Of a DNA stretch of 64,000 nt, positions 39,621 through 46,753 are shown piece after piece. Positions within the stretch are counted from its first letter, which is position 1, and each line of letters opens with the position of its first letter. The translations under genes were made by a program, and so were the position numbers. The DNA is taken from positions 1 to 64,000 of the forward strand of contig CAWFFB010000013.1 of assembly GCA_963814975.1 (NCBI GenBank), read 5' to 3'. This DNA comes from CAVUXJ01 sp963814975 (GTDB taxonomy: Bacteria > Acidobacteriota > Vicinamibacteria > Vicinamibacterales > CAVVIG01). The notes beneath the pieces were generated by a model that saw nothing but the letters and a program-made list of their open reading frames with translations, was not told the origin of the DNA and searched no databases.

Positions 39621-40034
39621 ATGGCTTCGTCCTGATCAGCGTGCTCATCGATGGACGGCTTGCTGGAACTCACGCCTCGGCCTTTCAACTCGAGCGGGCT
39701 GTGGCTATTACCCTTTGAGTTTGAGCGAGAGGGCCGATCCTCCGCGACATACGGCGGTCCCGCCGTCTGTGCACGGCGCTCGAAGGTGGCGAGCCCCGGG
39801 GCGGCAGTGAAGAACGACGCCGTGGCTCACCTCGTTCAGGAGGCCATCATATCGCAGCATGATGGCGAAACTGAACGGCGCCGCGTCTCTTGTGAAGCGG
39901 CCCGGCCCGGTGGGCTTCAAGTCGCCTTTTGGATGATGCAGGCGCAGGCAGGCAGCGAGGCCAGGAAAGGTGGGATCATCCACGCATTCATGGCTCCAAT
40001 CGTTCAGTCGAGTGTCAGCTGAAGCCAAATCGTC
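39621..40034. other. Intergenic region, no gene seen
   Basis: About 410 bases between cysC and the BON gene. A minus-strand open frame at 39708-40028 shows no family feature and is not annotated. Confidence 0.4.
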
Positions 40035-40574
40035 TTAGAGCTTCTCGAGATCCTGTTTCACTTCCTCATCAGTCTTCAGCTCGTTCTTGATCCCGAAGGT
40101 GCTGAACGATCCGACGATACTGCGGGCAATTTGCCGATCCATGTTGTTCATGACGACACCGTCCAGCGTGACATGTCCGCGTTCGACGATGATGTGGATC
40201 GAGGGGTTCGCCCCGAGGCCATAGTTCGACAGCGCCGAGTTCGAGTAGATCGCCCGCGCGATCCTGGCGCGCAGCTGACTGTCGAACGTCGAGACCGGCA
40301 GCACCTCGAGTTTGTTGACGACCTGAGTGACGCCGTTTACCTTTGCGACGCGTTTCTCGATGTCGCTCGCCTTGTAGGGCATGGTGACCTTGCCGCTGAG
40401 CGTCACGACGCCGTCAGCCACGGATGCGTGGACCGAATCGAAAATCGTGAAGAACGAGTAGCGCTGTACGGCCTTCGACACATCGTTGAAGACCGTCAGG
40501 TTGTTGGGATCCGCGGCCCACGCTGGCGCGGCCAGCCCAAGAGTAAGAAGCGCAGAGAGAACAAGTCGTGACAT
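40035..40574 (-). CDS. Periplasmic protein with two BON domains
   Basis: A 179-residue protein. The ATG at 40574 is placed by AGGAGG (6 bases upstream). Signal peptide residues 1-22 (VLSALLTLGLAAPAWA). Two BON domains follow: one with SVHASVADGVVTLSGKVTMP and VNGVTQVVNKLEVLP, the second with SIHIIVERGHVTLDGVVMN and VPVS-type linker. OsmY-like proteins bind membranes or phospholipids and respond to envelope stress. The longer open frame upstream (to about 41015) is not coding-like. Confidence 0.88.
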   Translation of the reverse strand: MSRLVLSALLTLGLAAPAWAADPNNLTVFNDVSKAVQRYSFFTIFDSVHASVADGVVTLSGKVTMPYKASDIEKRVAKVNGVTQVVNKLEVLPVSTFDSQLRARIARAIYSNSALSNYGLGANPSIHIIVERGHVTLDGVVMNNMDRQIARSIVGSFSTFGIKNELKTDEEVKQDLEKL

Positions 40575-41308
40575 CGCCATCCTCCTCGGTCGTTCTTGCG
40601 GGAGCGTCCGTCTGTGGTGAGGACGGTCCCGAAGGCGTTCGACTGTGAACAGGGCAAATGGGGTGCCATCCGTCACCGCGTGAAATGCGCCTGTTTTAGG
40701 GGCGATTGCCATGTGCCACGAAGCAGGTCCGCGAGTGGGGACGTCTCTACGTCCTCTCTCGCTTACTGAAGACAGGTGGGCGGCGGTTACTTGAGCCGTA
40801 CAAGTGGGAATCGACGAGGGGTCTCGGGTTGTTACCGACCCGATCGCGCCCGGCCAAGAACTCGTGCTTGGTCTCCTGCCCGGCAGACAGGGTTGTTCTG
40901 AGCTGGAGCGCGTCCATGCGCGAGACGATGACGGGCCGGCCGAGTTGGTGCAAAATACGTGCGGCAAACTGGATGTTCGGCGTTTCGACCGTGCCTGTTC
41001 GGCATAGGCGAACATCCAACACGCGTTACACGAGACGACCGCCGGGGTGCGATCGTGAGCGGCCGCTGGTGGGCGCCGAAGCGTTGGGCTGTAAAGCCCT
41101 CGATATGCAGTTGCGTCCCCGCGATGCCAAGCCCCTCTCGAGCTTCAGTGGCGCGAAAGGGGAAGAAGTCTTGGCGTCCATCGCTCTAGAGATTGCCTCT
41201 CTCGCGCAGGAACTCCAGGAAGGGCCAAAGGCAACAGACGCAATGAGCAGCCCAACAGGAGGGCTGCACCCGACGACCGCGAACATCTCGTGCGGGAAGA
41301 CAGGAACC
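40575..41308. other. Intergenic region between the BON gene and modC
   Basis: About 730 bases. A minus-strand open frame at 40747-41022 reads partly protein-like (ARILHQLGRPVIVSRMDALQ) but matches nothing I can name; possibly a decayed gene. Confidence 0.35.
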
Positions 41309-42430
41309 TCACGGAGACTCCTCGACGTCAATCGCGTCGGACTTGAGCACGTCGATCGACACAGACTTGATCAAGACGTGGAGGCGCATGCCGACCACGA
41401 TGCCCAGAGTGGCGACGGCGTCTCGAGTGACCTCGGCGAGAAGCAAGACTCTGCCCACCGCGATCTGCACCATCACATGGTCGATCGCCGGGTCGGTGTG
41501 TATCGCTGAAACGGCGCCGGACAACACGTTGTGCAGGCTGAGGCCCTCCGGTTCGCGCGTCGCCAGAATGACTTCCCGTGCGGGTATCCGCAGGCGGACC
41601 TTGGTGCCGATCGATACCGATGGGTCGGAGGCCAACAGGGTGCCGCCGTCAAACACGAGTTCGACGAGTCCACGCGCCGGATAGGTCCGCGCGACGACGG
41701 CGTCGACGAGACTGCCCAGTCCGACAGCCTCCCGCAGCCACGTCAAGTCTGGGCGACTCATCAGGCTGGGCAGAGCACCACAGGCGACTCCGCGGCCCTG
41801 TTCGAGGATCAACAGATGTGTCGCGAGCCGGACCACATCGTCGAAATCGTGCGTGACGAGGATCAATGGCATGTCGAGTGTCCGGCGCAACCCGTCGATC
41901 TCGTCCTGGAGACGTCGGCGCACCGTGCGATCAAGGGCTGCAAACGGTTCGTCGAGAAGCAAGACGGCCGGCTCACGCGCCAAGGCCCTGGCGAGCGCCA
42001 CTCGTTGGCGCTCCCCGCCGGACAACTCGTGAGGTCGCCGCGTGACCTGGCCGGACAGACGCACCAGGTGCAGAAGCTCTTCAGCCCGACTGCGGCGTTC
42101 GGCGCGCGGGCGGTGTCCGAGCGCCGTGATCACGTTGCCTGCGGCGGTCAGATGTGGAAAGAGCGCGTATTCCTGGAAGACGAACCCCACCGCGCGGCGA
42201 TGCGGCGGCGCGAAGGTTCCCGCAGCCGTGTCCATCCATGTCTCGGCACCCGATCGGACGGACGCGGTCGCGGGTCGATAGAGTCCAGCGATCGTGCGCA
42301 GGATAGTCGTCTTACCGCTGCCGGACGGTCCGAAGATGGCCAGCACGTCGCCCGGATCGCACGCGAACTCGACATCGAGAAGGATCGGACCCGGCTGACG
42401 AAGGGTTACCGACAGGCGCCGGTCAGCCAC
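41309..42430 (-). CDS. modC: Molybdate ABC transporter ATPase
   Basis: A 373-residue ATPase: Walker A FGPSGSGKTTILR, Q-loop FVFQEYALFPHL, signature LSGGERQRVALARAL, Walker B AVLLLDEPFAALD, H-loop LILVTHDFDDV. The C-terminal TOBE domain (about residues 290-360, LSLHNVLSGAVSAIHT ... LAEVTRDAVATLGI) is typical of ModC. The GTG start overlaps the end of modB by 8 bases. With ModB it imports molybdate at ATP cost; the binding protein is missing here except for a fragment. Confidence 0.92.
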   Translation of the reverse strand: MADRRLSVTLRQPGPILLDVEFACDPGDVLAIFGPSGSGKTTILRTIAGLYRPATASVRSGAETWMDTAAGTFAPPHRRAVGFVFQEYALFPHLTAAGNVITALGHRPRAERRSRAEELLHLVRLSGQVTRRPHELSGGERQRVALARALAREPAVLLLDEPFAALDRTVRRRLQDEIDGLRRTLDMPLILVTHDFDDVVRLATHLLILEQGRGVACGALPSLMSRPDLTWLREAVGLGSLVDAVVARTYPARGLVELVFDGGTLLASDPSVSIGTKVRLRIPAREVILATREPEGLSLHNVLSGAVSAIHTDPAIDHVMVQIAVGRVLLLAEVTRDAVATLGIVVGMRLHVLIKSVSIDVLKSDAIDVEESP

Positions 42431-43091
42431 GGCGAGGACTCACGCGACGCGACAACGCCGTGGTCGCCATGAGCGTGGCCACCGCGATCGCCAGGAGCGT
42501 CGCCGCCATCACGCCCGCGCTGCGATCGTCGAAGGCCTGCATGCGGTCGTAGATCGCCACGCTCAGGGTGCGCGTCTCGCCGGGCAGGTTGCCGCCCACC
42601 ATCAGCACGACGCCGAATTCGCCGAGGGTGTGTGCAAACGTGAGGATCGCCGCGGTCAGGATGCTGGGCCAGGCGAGCGGGAGCTCGATCCGCAGGAACC
42701 GCTGCCACGGCGTCAGTCCACAGCACGCGGCGGCATCCCGCACATCGGTCGGAATGGCTTCGAAGCCGCGCTGGATTGGCTGGACGACGAACGGAATGTT
42801 CGCGATGGCGGATGCCAGCAGCAGCCCTTCGAACGAGAAGGGTAGGGACCGTCCGACGAGGGCCTGAAAGGCTTCACCAAGGGGCGAGCGAGCGCCAAAG
42901 GTGACGAGGAGATAGAAACCGAGCACCGTGGGCGGCAACACGAGCGGCACCGTGACCAGTGCCTCGACCAGCAGTTTGCCGCGGAAGTGGCGCACCGCCA
43001 GCAGGCGCCCGAACCAGACGCCGAGCGGAAGGAGGATCGCGAGGGTGCCCGCGCCGAGCCATAGCGAGACCCGGAGGGCCGTCCAATCCAT
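42423..43091 (-). CDS. modB: Molybdate ABC transporter permease
   Basis: A 222-residue inner-membrane permease with five or so transmembrane helices (LAILLPLGVWFGRLLA, VPLVLPPTVLGFYLLVTFG) and the EAA-type cytoplasmic loop RDAAACCGLTPWQRFLRIELP. The ending GEFGVVLMVGGNLPGETRTLSVAIYD splits into known ModB blocks (GVVLMVGGNLPGETRTLS). The start ATG at 43091 lies 6 bases after the stop of the modA remnant, as in an original modABC operon. Confidence 0.93.
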   Translation of the reverse strand: MDWTALRVSLWLGAGTLAILLPLGVWFGRLLAVRHFRGKLLVEALVTVPLVLPPTVLGFYLLVTFGARSPLGEAFQALVGRSLPFSFEGLLLASAIANIPFVVQPIQRGFEAIPTDVRDAAACCGLTPWQRFLRIELPLAWPSILTAAILTFAHTLGEFGVVLMVGGNLPGETRTLSVAIYDRMQAFDDRSAGVMAATLLAIAVATLMATTALSRRVSPRRG

Positions 43092-43097
43092 GGACGG

Positions 43098-43220
43098 CTA
43101 TTCTGGCACCGTAAAGCCCTGTTTTCTGAAAATCGCGCGCCTGGTCTCGCCCCCGAGATAGGCGTCGACTCTCGGTGTACGATTCAGGCCGACTTCGACA
43201 AGAAAGGAGTCGGATGGCAC
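43098..43220 (-). pseudogene. modA C-terminal remnant
   Basis: Directly upstream of modB the minus strand encodes 40 residues ending ...VDAYLGGETRRAIFRKQGF and four more residues before TAG at 43098. This has the shape of the C-terminus of molybdate-binding ModA proteins. An in-frame stop lies just upstream, so no complete ModA is encoded. The fragment overlaps the start of the divergent MerR/TOBE regulator. Confidence 0.6.
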
Positions 43221-43672
43221 TCCTCACAGTGAGAGTGGCGGCCGAGCGTCTCGGAGTTGGGTACTCGACGCTCAAGCGATGGGTCCACACAGGGCGCGTG
43301 CGGACGACACGGACGGAGGGCGGCCACCATCGCGTCTCTGAGGCCGAGATCGATCGGCTGACGGCCCGGCAGCAGCCGGACGGCCGACCGCGGGTGCGGA
43401 CAGCCGATCCTGACGAGTCCCTCGGCGGCCTGAGCGCGCGCAATCGTCTCCTCGGGTTCATCGACGAGGTGCGCATCGATGGTCTGCTCGCGCAGGTACG
43501 CTTGCGGGTGGGCGATCAGTCGCTCACAGCGGTTATCACCGCCGACGCCGTGCGTGCACTGAAACTGCGGCGGGGCGACGACGCGATGGCGATCATCAAG
43601 TCGACGGAGGTCATGATTGCCACGCCAGCCGGTTCGGAGAGGAGGAACGCGAAACGGCGCTCGAGCAGGTAG
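43214..43672 (+). CDS. MerR/excisionase-type HTH protein with TOBE (molybdate-binding) domain
   Basis: A 152-residue protein. The ATG at 43214 has AAAGGAG upstream. N-terminal winged-helix of the MerR/excisionase type (TVRVAAERLGVGYSTLKRWV, then TEGGHHRVSEAEIDRL) and a C-terminal TOBE/mop domain (NRLLGFIDEVRIDGLLAQVR ... TADAVRALKLRRGDDAMAII). This layout is known from ModE-like regulators next to mod genes. It probably senses molybdate and controls modBC, which is divergent. Confidence 0.88.
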   Translation: MALLTVRVAAERLGVGYSTLKRWVHTGRVRTTRTEGGHHRVSEAEIDRLTARQQPDGRPRVRTADPDESLGGLSARNRLLGFIDEVRIDGLLAQVRLRVGDQSLTAVITADAVRALKLRRGDDAMAIIKSTEVMIATPAGSERRNAKRRSSR

Positions 43673-43954
43673 CGATTCGTTCAGGCAGCGGTTGGCCAGA
43701 CGAACACCCGTCTCTCGGCGCCTCGATGGCACGGAGCCGGTCCCACGCGGGACGAGGTTCCCAGCCGCCCATGACGGCCGGGGGCAGCGATGCGGATCGC
43801 GATTTCGATGATCTCGACTTATAGCGGACCTTTGTGCCAGGGGCCCGTGATCGCGAACGTGATGCCAGACGGCCGTCCGGCGATCAAAGTTGTGGAGATA
43901 TGTTGGCAACGGGGAGTTCGTTGTAAAAACGATCAATCAATCCGGGGGGATAAC
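43673..43954. other. Intergenic region, no gene seen
   Basis: About 280 bases between the TOBE regulator and tRNA-Ser, no repeated or coding signal. Confidence 0.4.
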
Positions 43955-44048
43955 TGGCGGTGAGGCAGGGATTCGAACCCTGGATACAGGTTTTAGCCCG
44001 TATAACGGTTTAGCAAACCGCCGCCTTCAGCCTCTCGGCCACCTCACC
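43955..44048 (-). tRNA. tRNA-Ser (anticodon GCT)
   Basis: Minus-strand cloverleaf with acceptor stem GGTGAGG/CCTCACC, anticodon loop TTGCTAA (anticodon GCT, reads AGC/AGU), a long variable arm typical of class II tRNAs, T-loop GTTCGAATC and encoded CCA at 43957-43955. 94 bases. Confidence 0.95.
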
Positions 44049-44060
44049 GTATTGAAATTG

Positions 44061-44263
44061 CTAATGATTTTGCGGGTTACGCTTGGCTCGACCGGTCACG
44101 GAGGCCGTACTGTGCCCAAAACTGTGCCCTAACCGGTTCGACGCCTCCCGCAGGTCTCCGTCGCTCACGACATTATAGCGATCGAAGACGCTACGCGTCT
44201 TGTGGCCGCTCAGTTTCATCGCGACGCGTTCGGGGATCCCGGCGCGGACCATGTCCCGGATGG
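44061..44263 (-). pseudogene. Tyrosine recombinase (integrase) C-terminal remnant
   Basis: The minus strand encodes the C-terminal end of a phage-type integrase: AIRDMVRAGIPERVAMKLSG then HKTRSVFDRYNVVSDGDLRE, including the box-II His and the nucleophile Tyr. The 5' remainder is cut off exactly at 44264, where an IS element begins. The stop at 44061 is 12 bases from the 5' end of tRNA-Ser. It is the trace of an island or prophage integrated near the tRNA. Confidence 0.82.
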
Positions 44264-45442
44264 CGTAGTGTCTCATTGCTCGGCCGAGGGTCTTTAGGCC
44301 CTGAGATCCGGCAGTGGTATAGACTTTCCCGCCGTGCTCAACGCGACGTCCCTCCGCTGGCTCTTGGCAGCGCTGGTCGGCTGGCTCGACCAGCGGCAGC
44401 AGCAAGCCGTGGCCTACCTGATCGAAGAAAATCGCATCCTCCGCGGGCACGTGCGCGGCCGGCTGCGCCTCACCGATGAGGAGCGCCGGCGGTTGGCGAG
44501 GCACGGCCACCGGCTGGGCCGTCGTCGCCTCGGTGAGATCGCGACGATTGTGACGCCCGACACGATTCTGCGCTGGCATCGGCAACTGATCGCGCGCAAA
44601 TGGACGTGCGCCAAGCGACGCGGCGGTCGGCCCGGCGTGCTGGTGGAGATTCGGCGTCTGGTGCTGCGGATGGCCGAGGAGAATCCCACATGGGGCTACA
44701 CTCGGATCCGCGGCGCACTGAAGAACGTGGGCCATGAGGTCAGCCGGTCGACGATCGCCCGGATCCTGAAAGCGGCGGGCGTGCCACCGGTACCCGAACG
44801 CCCGACATCGTGGCAGGTTTTCTTGCGGGCGCATTGGGGTGCACTCCGCGGTGCGGACTTCTTCACGACGGAAGTGTGGACGTGGCGGGGCTTGGTGACC
44901 TACTACACGGTGTTCGTCATCGACCTGGCCTCGCGCCGCGTACGGATCCTCGGCTCGACACCATTTCCCAATGATCTGTTCATGCGCCAAATCGTGCGCA
45001 CGATGACCGCCGATGACGGGCTGCTGGTCGAGCGGCGCCTACTGATCTGTGACCGAGACTCGAAATGGAGCGCGCCGGTGCGTGCCCGGCTGGCCGAGGC
45101 CGGGATCCGGGTGGTGCAGACGCCGTTTCAGGCACCGAACGCCAACGCGTACGCCGAACGCTTCGTGCGCTCCATCAAACACGAGTGTCTGAACCGGGTC
45201 ATCCCGTTCGGCGACCGTCATCTCCGCCGGATGATGGCGGAGTACGTCGAGCATTACCACCGAGAGCGGAATCACCAAGGTCTGGCCAACAAGTTGATCG
45301 ACGCTGTTGCCACAGGGTCAGGCAATTTCGGCCGCATTCGGCGACGCCAGCGGCTCGGCGGGTTGCTCAGTTATTACTCTCGCGCTGCGTAGTGCGGCGA
45401 GCAGGTCAACGCGACGGCTCGGCTCACGAATGAGACACTACG
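44264..45442 (+). mobile_element. IS element with rve-type DDE transposase (IS481/IS3-like), complete
   Basis: A 1179-bp element. Its tips are an inverted repeat CGTAGTGTCTCATT / AATGAGACACTACG (14 bp at 44264-44277 and 45429-45442) with weaker similarity inwards. It encodes one intact transposase. No target duplication is evident. A related copy with tips CCGTAATGTCCCAT lies at 57578-58760. Confidence 0.82.
44334..45392 (+). CDS. Integrase-core (rve) transposase of the IS at 44264-45442
   Basis: A 352-residue DDE transposase with N-terminal HTH segments (RLGRRRLGEIATIVTP, WHRQLIARKW) and the HTH_21-like block NPTWGYTRIRGALKNVGHEV. Catalytic residues are Asp in GADFFTTEVWTW, Asp in LLICDRDSKWSAP and Glu in NAYAERFVRSIKHECLN. 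GTG start. Close relative of the 57649-58709 transposase and more distant from the 60894-61916 one. Intact. Confidence 0.9.
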   Translation: MLNATSLRWLLAALVGWLDQRQQQAVAYLIEENRILRGHVRGRLRLTDEERRRLARHGHRLGRRRLGEIATIVTPDTILRWHRQLIARKWTCAKRRGGRPGVLVEIRRLVLRMAEENPTWGYTRIRGALKNVGHEVSRSTIARILKAAGVPPVPERPTSWQVFLRAHWGALRGADFFTTEVWTWRGLVTYYTVFVIDLASRRVRILGSTPFPNDLFMRQIVRTMTADDGLLVERRLLICDRDSKWSAPVRARLAEAGIRVVQTPFQAPNANAYAERFVRSIKHECLNRVIPFGDRHLRRMMAEYVEHYHRERNHQGLANKLIDAVATGSGNFGRIRRRQRLGGLLSYYSRAA

Positions 45443-45594
45443 GGGTCGGCAAGAACAGCGATCAGCCCCGTCAGTAAACAGACACTGGCCCGAACTCTCG
45501 AGCACGCAGGCTGAGCCGGAAACGTGACCATGAATCTCACTCTGTGCGAGTGGAACGAGTCGGGTCGGCAATTGCGACTGGCCCAGATATGTGA

Positions 45595-46215
45595 TCAGCC
45601 AACGATTCGCGGTTGTTCGTTTCGCAACGGGAAGATTGGTGACTGGCTCACAGACTTGCGGAGACCGCTCCCAGCGGAGATGCCGAGGCGCTGCATCTTG
45701 GAGATAAGCGTCGTTCTGGACAGCCCCAGCCTCGCTGCCGCCCCGTTCCAGCCGCCGAGCACCCAATTCGTTGCCTGCAAGGTCGCTACGATGTGGTCGC
45801 GTTCGACTTGCGCGAGCGTGCGCGACGACGCGGCTGCGCGGTCGACGCGGCGCTCCGGCTCCGACAATCGCAACGTCGGACCTGTCGCCGCCACGACAGC
45901 ACGCTCGATGACGTTCTGAAGTTCACGAACGTTACCTGGCCACGAACAGTGCTTCAACGTGGCGATCACCTCGTCCGGGACTTCCTCAACCCTCTTGCCA
46001 TGACGCTCGGCAAACTGTCGGACAAAGTGTGCGACCAGGAGCGGAATGTCGTCGGTGCGCTCGCGAAGCGGCGGGACCCGGACGGGGAAGACGTTCAAGC
46101 GATAGAAGAGATCAGCGCGGAAGGCACGTTGTTGAACCATCTCTTCGAGGTCCTGGTTGGTCGCTGCGATCACTCGCACGTCCACCGACGTCAGGCGACC
46201 GCCGCTGCCCAGCCG
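45595..46215 (-). pseudogene. Sigma-54-dependent activator, C-terminal part only
   Basis: The reading frame encodes the second half of an AAA+ enhancer-binding protein: sensor I VDVRVIAATNQDLEEMV, arginine finger region FRADLFYRLNVFPVR, PPLRERTDDIPLLV, sensor II WPGNVRELQNVIE, and a FIS-type HTH at the end (AAARLGLSRTTLISKMQRLG). Walker A, Walker B and the GAFTGA loop are missing because the upstream side is joined, at about 46215, to a duplicated kinase PAS fragment. Not expected to activate transcription by itself. Confidence 0.8.
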
Positions 46216-46680
46216 TGTTCCGTCATATCCATCAGGAACCGAGGCATGTCTCGGTGCCGGGAACGAGGGACACGTTGTTGCTGACCCAGATCGAGCTGCC
46301 GTCCTTGCGTCGGTACTGCTTCTCAATCTGAAACTGCGTACACCTTCCTTCGAGCAGCTCGGCGACGAACTGCCAATTGGGTTCGCGGTAGTCCTCGTGG
46401 GTCAGCTCCAGGAACGTGAGGGTGCCGATGTCCTCCCCGGTGTAACCCAGCATGTTCTGAAAGGCGGAGTTGGTAGCCAGAAAGCGGCCGCTCAGGTCGG
46501 TGAGGGCGACACCAATGGCCGAATTCTCGAAGACTGCCCGCCACCGCTCCTCGCTCTTGCGCAGGGCTTCTTCGGCAAGACTTCGCTCGGTGGTCCCGTG
46601 CCCATGGGCCGATCCGCCTGCGTCCTCCGTAGCGTCTCTTCCGTCTGTTTGCGCTCGGTGATGTCTTCGGAGAGCGCCAT
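46216..46680 (-). pseudogene. Duplicated PAS fragment of the neighbouring histidine kinase
   Basis: The minus strand repeats the fourth PAS domain of the downstream kinase (WRAVFENSAIGVALTDLSGR ... LGYTGEDIGTLTFLELTHED) at more than 95 percent by eye: 46229-46593 matches 47404-47768. A copy of the linker (ALSEDITERKQTEETLRRTQ) sits on its 5' side instead of its 3' side, so the order is permuted. The fragment ends by joining into the sigma-54 activator. Confidence 0.75.
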
Positions 46681-46753
46681 CGCAAGCCTGGGGGAAATGG
46701 CAGCGTCCATTGCTCATGAAGTCAATCAGCCGCTGGCCGCGGTCGTCGCCAAC
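46680..46753 (+). repeat. 74-bp inverted copy of the kinase H-box segment
   Basis: Bases 46680-46753 are the reverse complement of 47245-47318 with one mismatch. They encode ASLGEMAASIAHEVNQPLAA on the plus strand, opposite to the kinase. The copy overlaps the 3' end of the kinase frame, which therefore ends early in this segment. Confidence 0.88.

Noticed and set aside
40747..41022. Minus-strand open frame upstream of the BON gene
   Set aside because: Only a short peptide-like stretch with no family match and no ribosome binding site; left as possible decay.
44264..45442. Target-site duplication around the IS
   Set aside because: Flanking bases on the two sides do not match over 3 or more bases.
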